Source of the DNA: Thuidium tamariscinum
Lineage: Eukaryota; Streptophyta; Bryopsida; Hypnales; Thuidiaceae
Direction of reading: 5' to 3'
NCBI GenBank assembly: GCA_947034885.2
Contig: OX344751.2
Span: 22,444,001-22,508,000, forward strand
Length of the DNA stretch: 64,000 bases
Both the position numbers and the translations under genes were made by a program. The notes beneath the pieces are model-generated. The model saw only the letters and a list, made by a program, of their open reading frames with translations, was not told the DNA's origin and made no database searches. This document shows positions 63,519-64,000 of this stretch, in pieces (the stretch's first letter is position 1; each line of letters opens with the position of its first letter).

Positions 63519-63857
63519 TTAGTTATAATTTTTTGAAGTTGAAATGGCACAGGGCTCTGAAATTGCCCACGTCTTAAAATGTACAGTCACACATTGGGAA
63601 TACATGAAAAAAGCAACATGATTGTCTGATACACCAGGAACAAACTCATCTTCAAAGGGAATACTATGGGCACCACCTCCCAAATCTGCATGGTGTAACA
63701 CTATCTTGGTTGGCCTCAGTTGGCCCCATGTAACATCATCTCTTACTTCCACAGATGCAAACAAACGAGGAGTGTCAATAATGTCAAGGATTTCTAGGGT
63801 TTGTGGTCTAAAAACAAGGTTTTCTACTCTAGTAATTTTGGCAAGCCTGAGTGGCAC
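63519..63857 (-). CDS. Possible exon of an unrecognised gene
   Basis: A 112-codon minus-strand frame with protein-like composition (mixed hydrophobic and charged, for example TPRLFASVEVRDDVTWGQL and HHADLGGGAHSIPFEDEF). A possible acceptor CACTCAG lies at the start of the frame, so it may be an internal exon whose partners lie beyond the window. Its 3' part runs into a family D repeat fragment. I do not recognise the family; it could be a gene relic. Confidence 0.25.
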   Translation of the reverse strand: MPLRLAKITRVENLVFRPQTLEILDIIDTPRLFASVEVRDDVTWGQLRPTKIVLHHADLGGGAHSIPFEDEFVPGVSDNHVAFFMYSQCVTVHFKTWAISEPCAISTSKNYN

Positions 63858-64000
63858 TTATCTCTCAACCTCAGGAGTGGATAAATTAATGTACATTTAA
63901 AAAGTATGAGCCCCTTTAGAACCTCCTACTTCAACCTCGCAACTGCATTCTCAAAGAATCAAGCCCTCCAACCAACTAAAATAGAGTGTTTAAGGTAGGT
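63858..64000. other. Window edge
   Basis: Nothing recognised. Confidence 0.3.

Overview
This is a nuclear fragment of a land plant. It has spliced genes, plant-type gene families (a SKIP25/KUF1-like F-box kelch gene and an alpha-tubulin with Ala140) and an AT-rich, transposon-packed background. No prokaryotic operon structure is visible. The absence of any obvious LTR retrotransposon and the dominance of small terminal-inverted-repeat (TIR) DNA elements fit a bryophyte or another non-seed plant, but the sequence alone does not fix the lineage.

Only two intact host protein genes can be supported. An intronless F-box/kelch gene lies at 5417-6613 (+). A four-exon alpha-tubulin gene lies at 15067-17804 (-) and encodes 451 residues. 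The tubulin keeps Lys40 and a C-terminal tyrosine. However, it has Asn at position 254, where alpha-tubulins carry the catalytic Glu that triggers GTP hydrolysis on the neighbouring beta-tubulin, and Gly at 179 in place of Thr. Its second intron holds a 734-bp transposon with a perfect target-site duplication (TSD).

Most of the rest is non-autonomous DNA transposons, for which I could mark ends and TSDs. Family A has about 17 copies of roughly 720-745 bp, with ends GGGTGATTGCAAGAAACAC and 4-bp TSDs; several copies are nested and two form a close inverted pair. Family B has six TTAA-flanked elements with CCCCTAAAG/CCCCAAAG-type ends. A pogo/Tigger-like family includes one full-length copy (28266-31131), whose DDE transposase is cut by a single in-frame amber codon, an internally deleted derivative (11120-12040) and a smaller relative (22200-22839). 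CACTA-type elements comprise a 2862-bp non-coding copy with 135-bp tandem repeats and two 216-bp MITEs. There is also a roughly 4.2-kb fold-back palindrome (40946-45118) with near-identical outer arms, and several smaller MITEs and hairpins.

Region by region: 1-4.1 kb, TTAA elements; 4.1-7.3 kb, F-box gene; 9.2-12 kb, family A and a pogo derivative; 12-20.8 kb, low-copy DNA with the tubulin gene; 20.8-28 kb, nested elements; 28.3-31.1 kb, pogo-like element; 34-45.8 kb, family A, CACTA element, fold-back and MITEs; 46.6-49.7 kb, family A cluster; 51.4-54.3 kb, low-copy GC-richer island without a confident gene; 55-61.4 kb, TTAA and family A elements; 61.4-64 kb, mostly unassigned, with a dispersed repeat and a hairpin.
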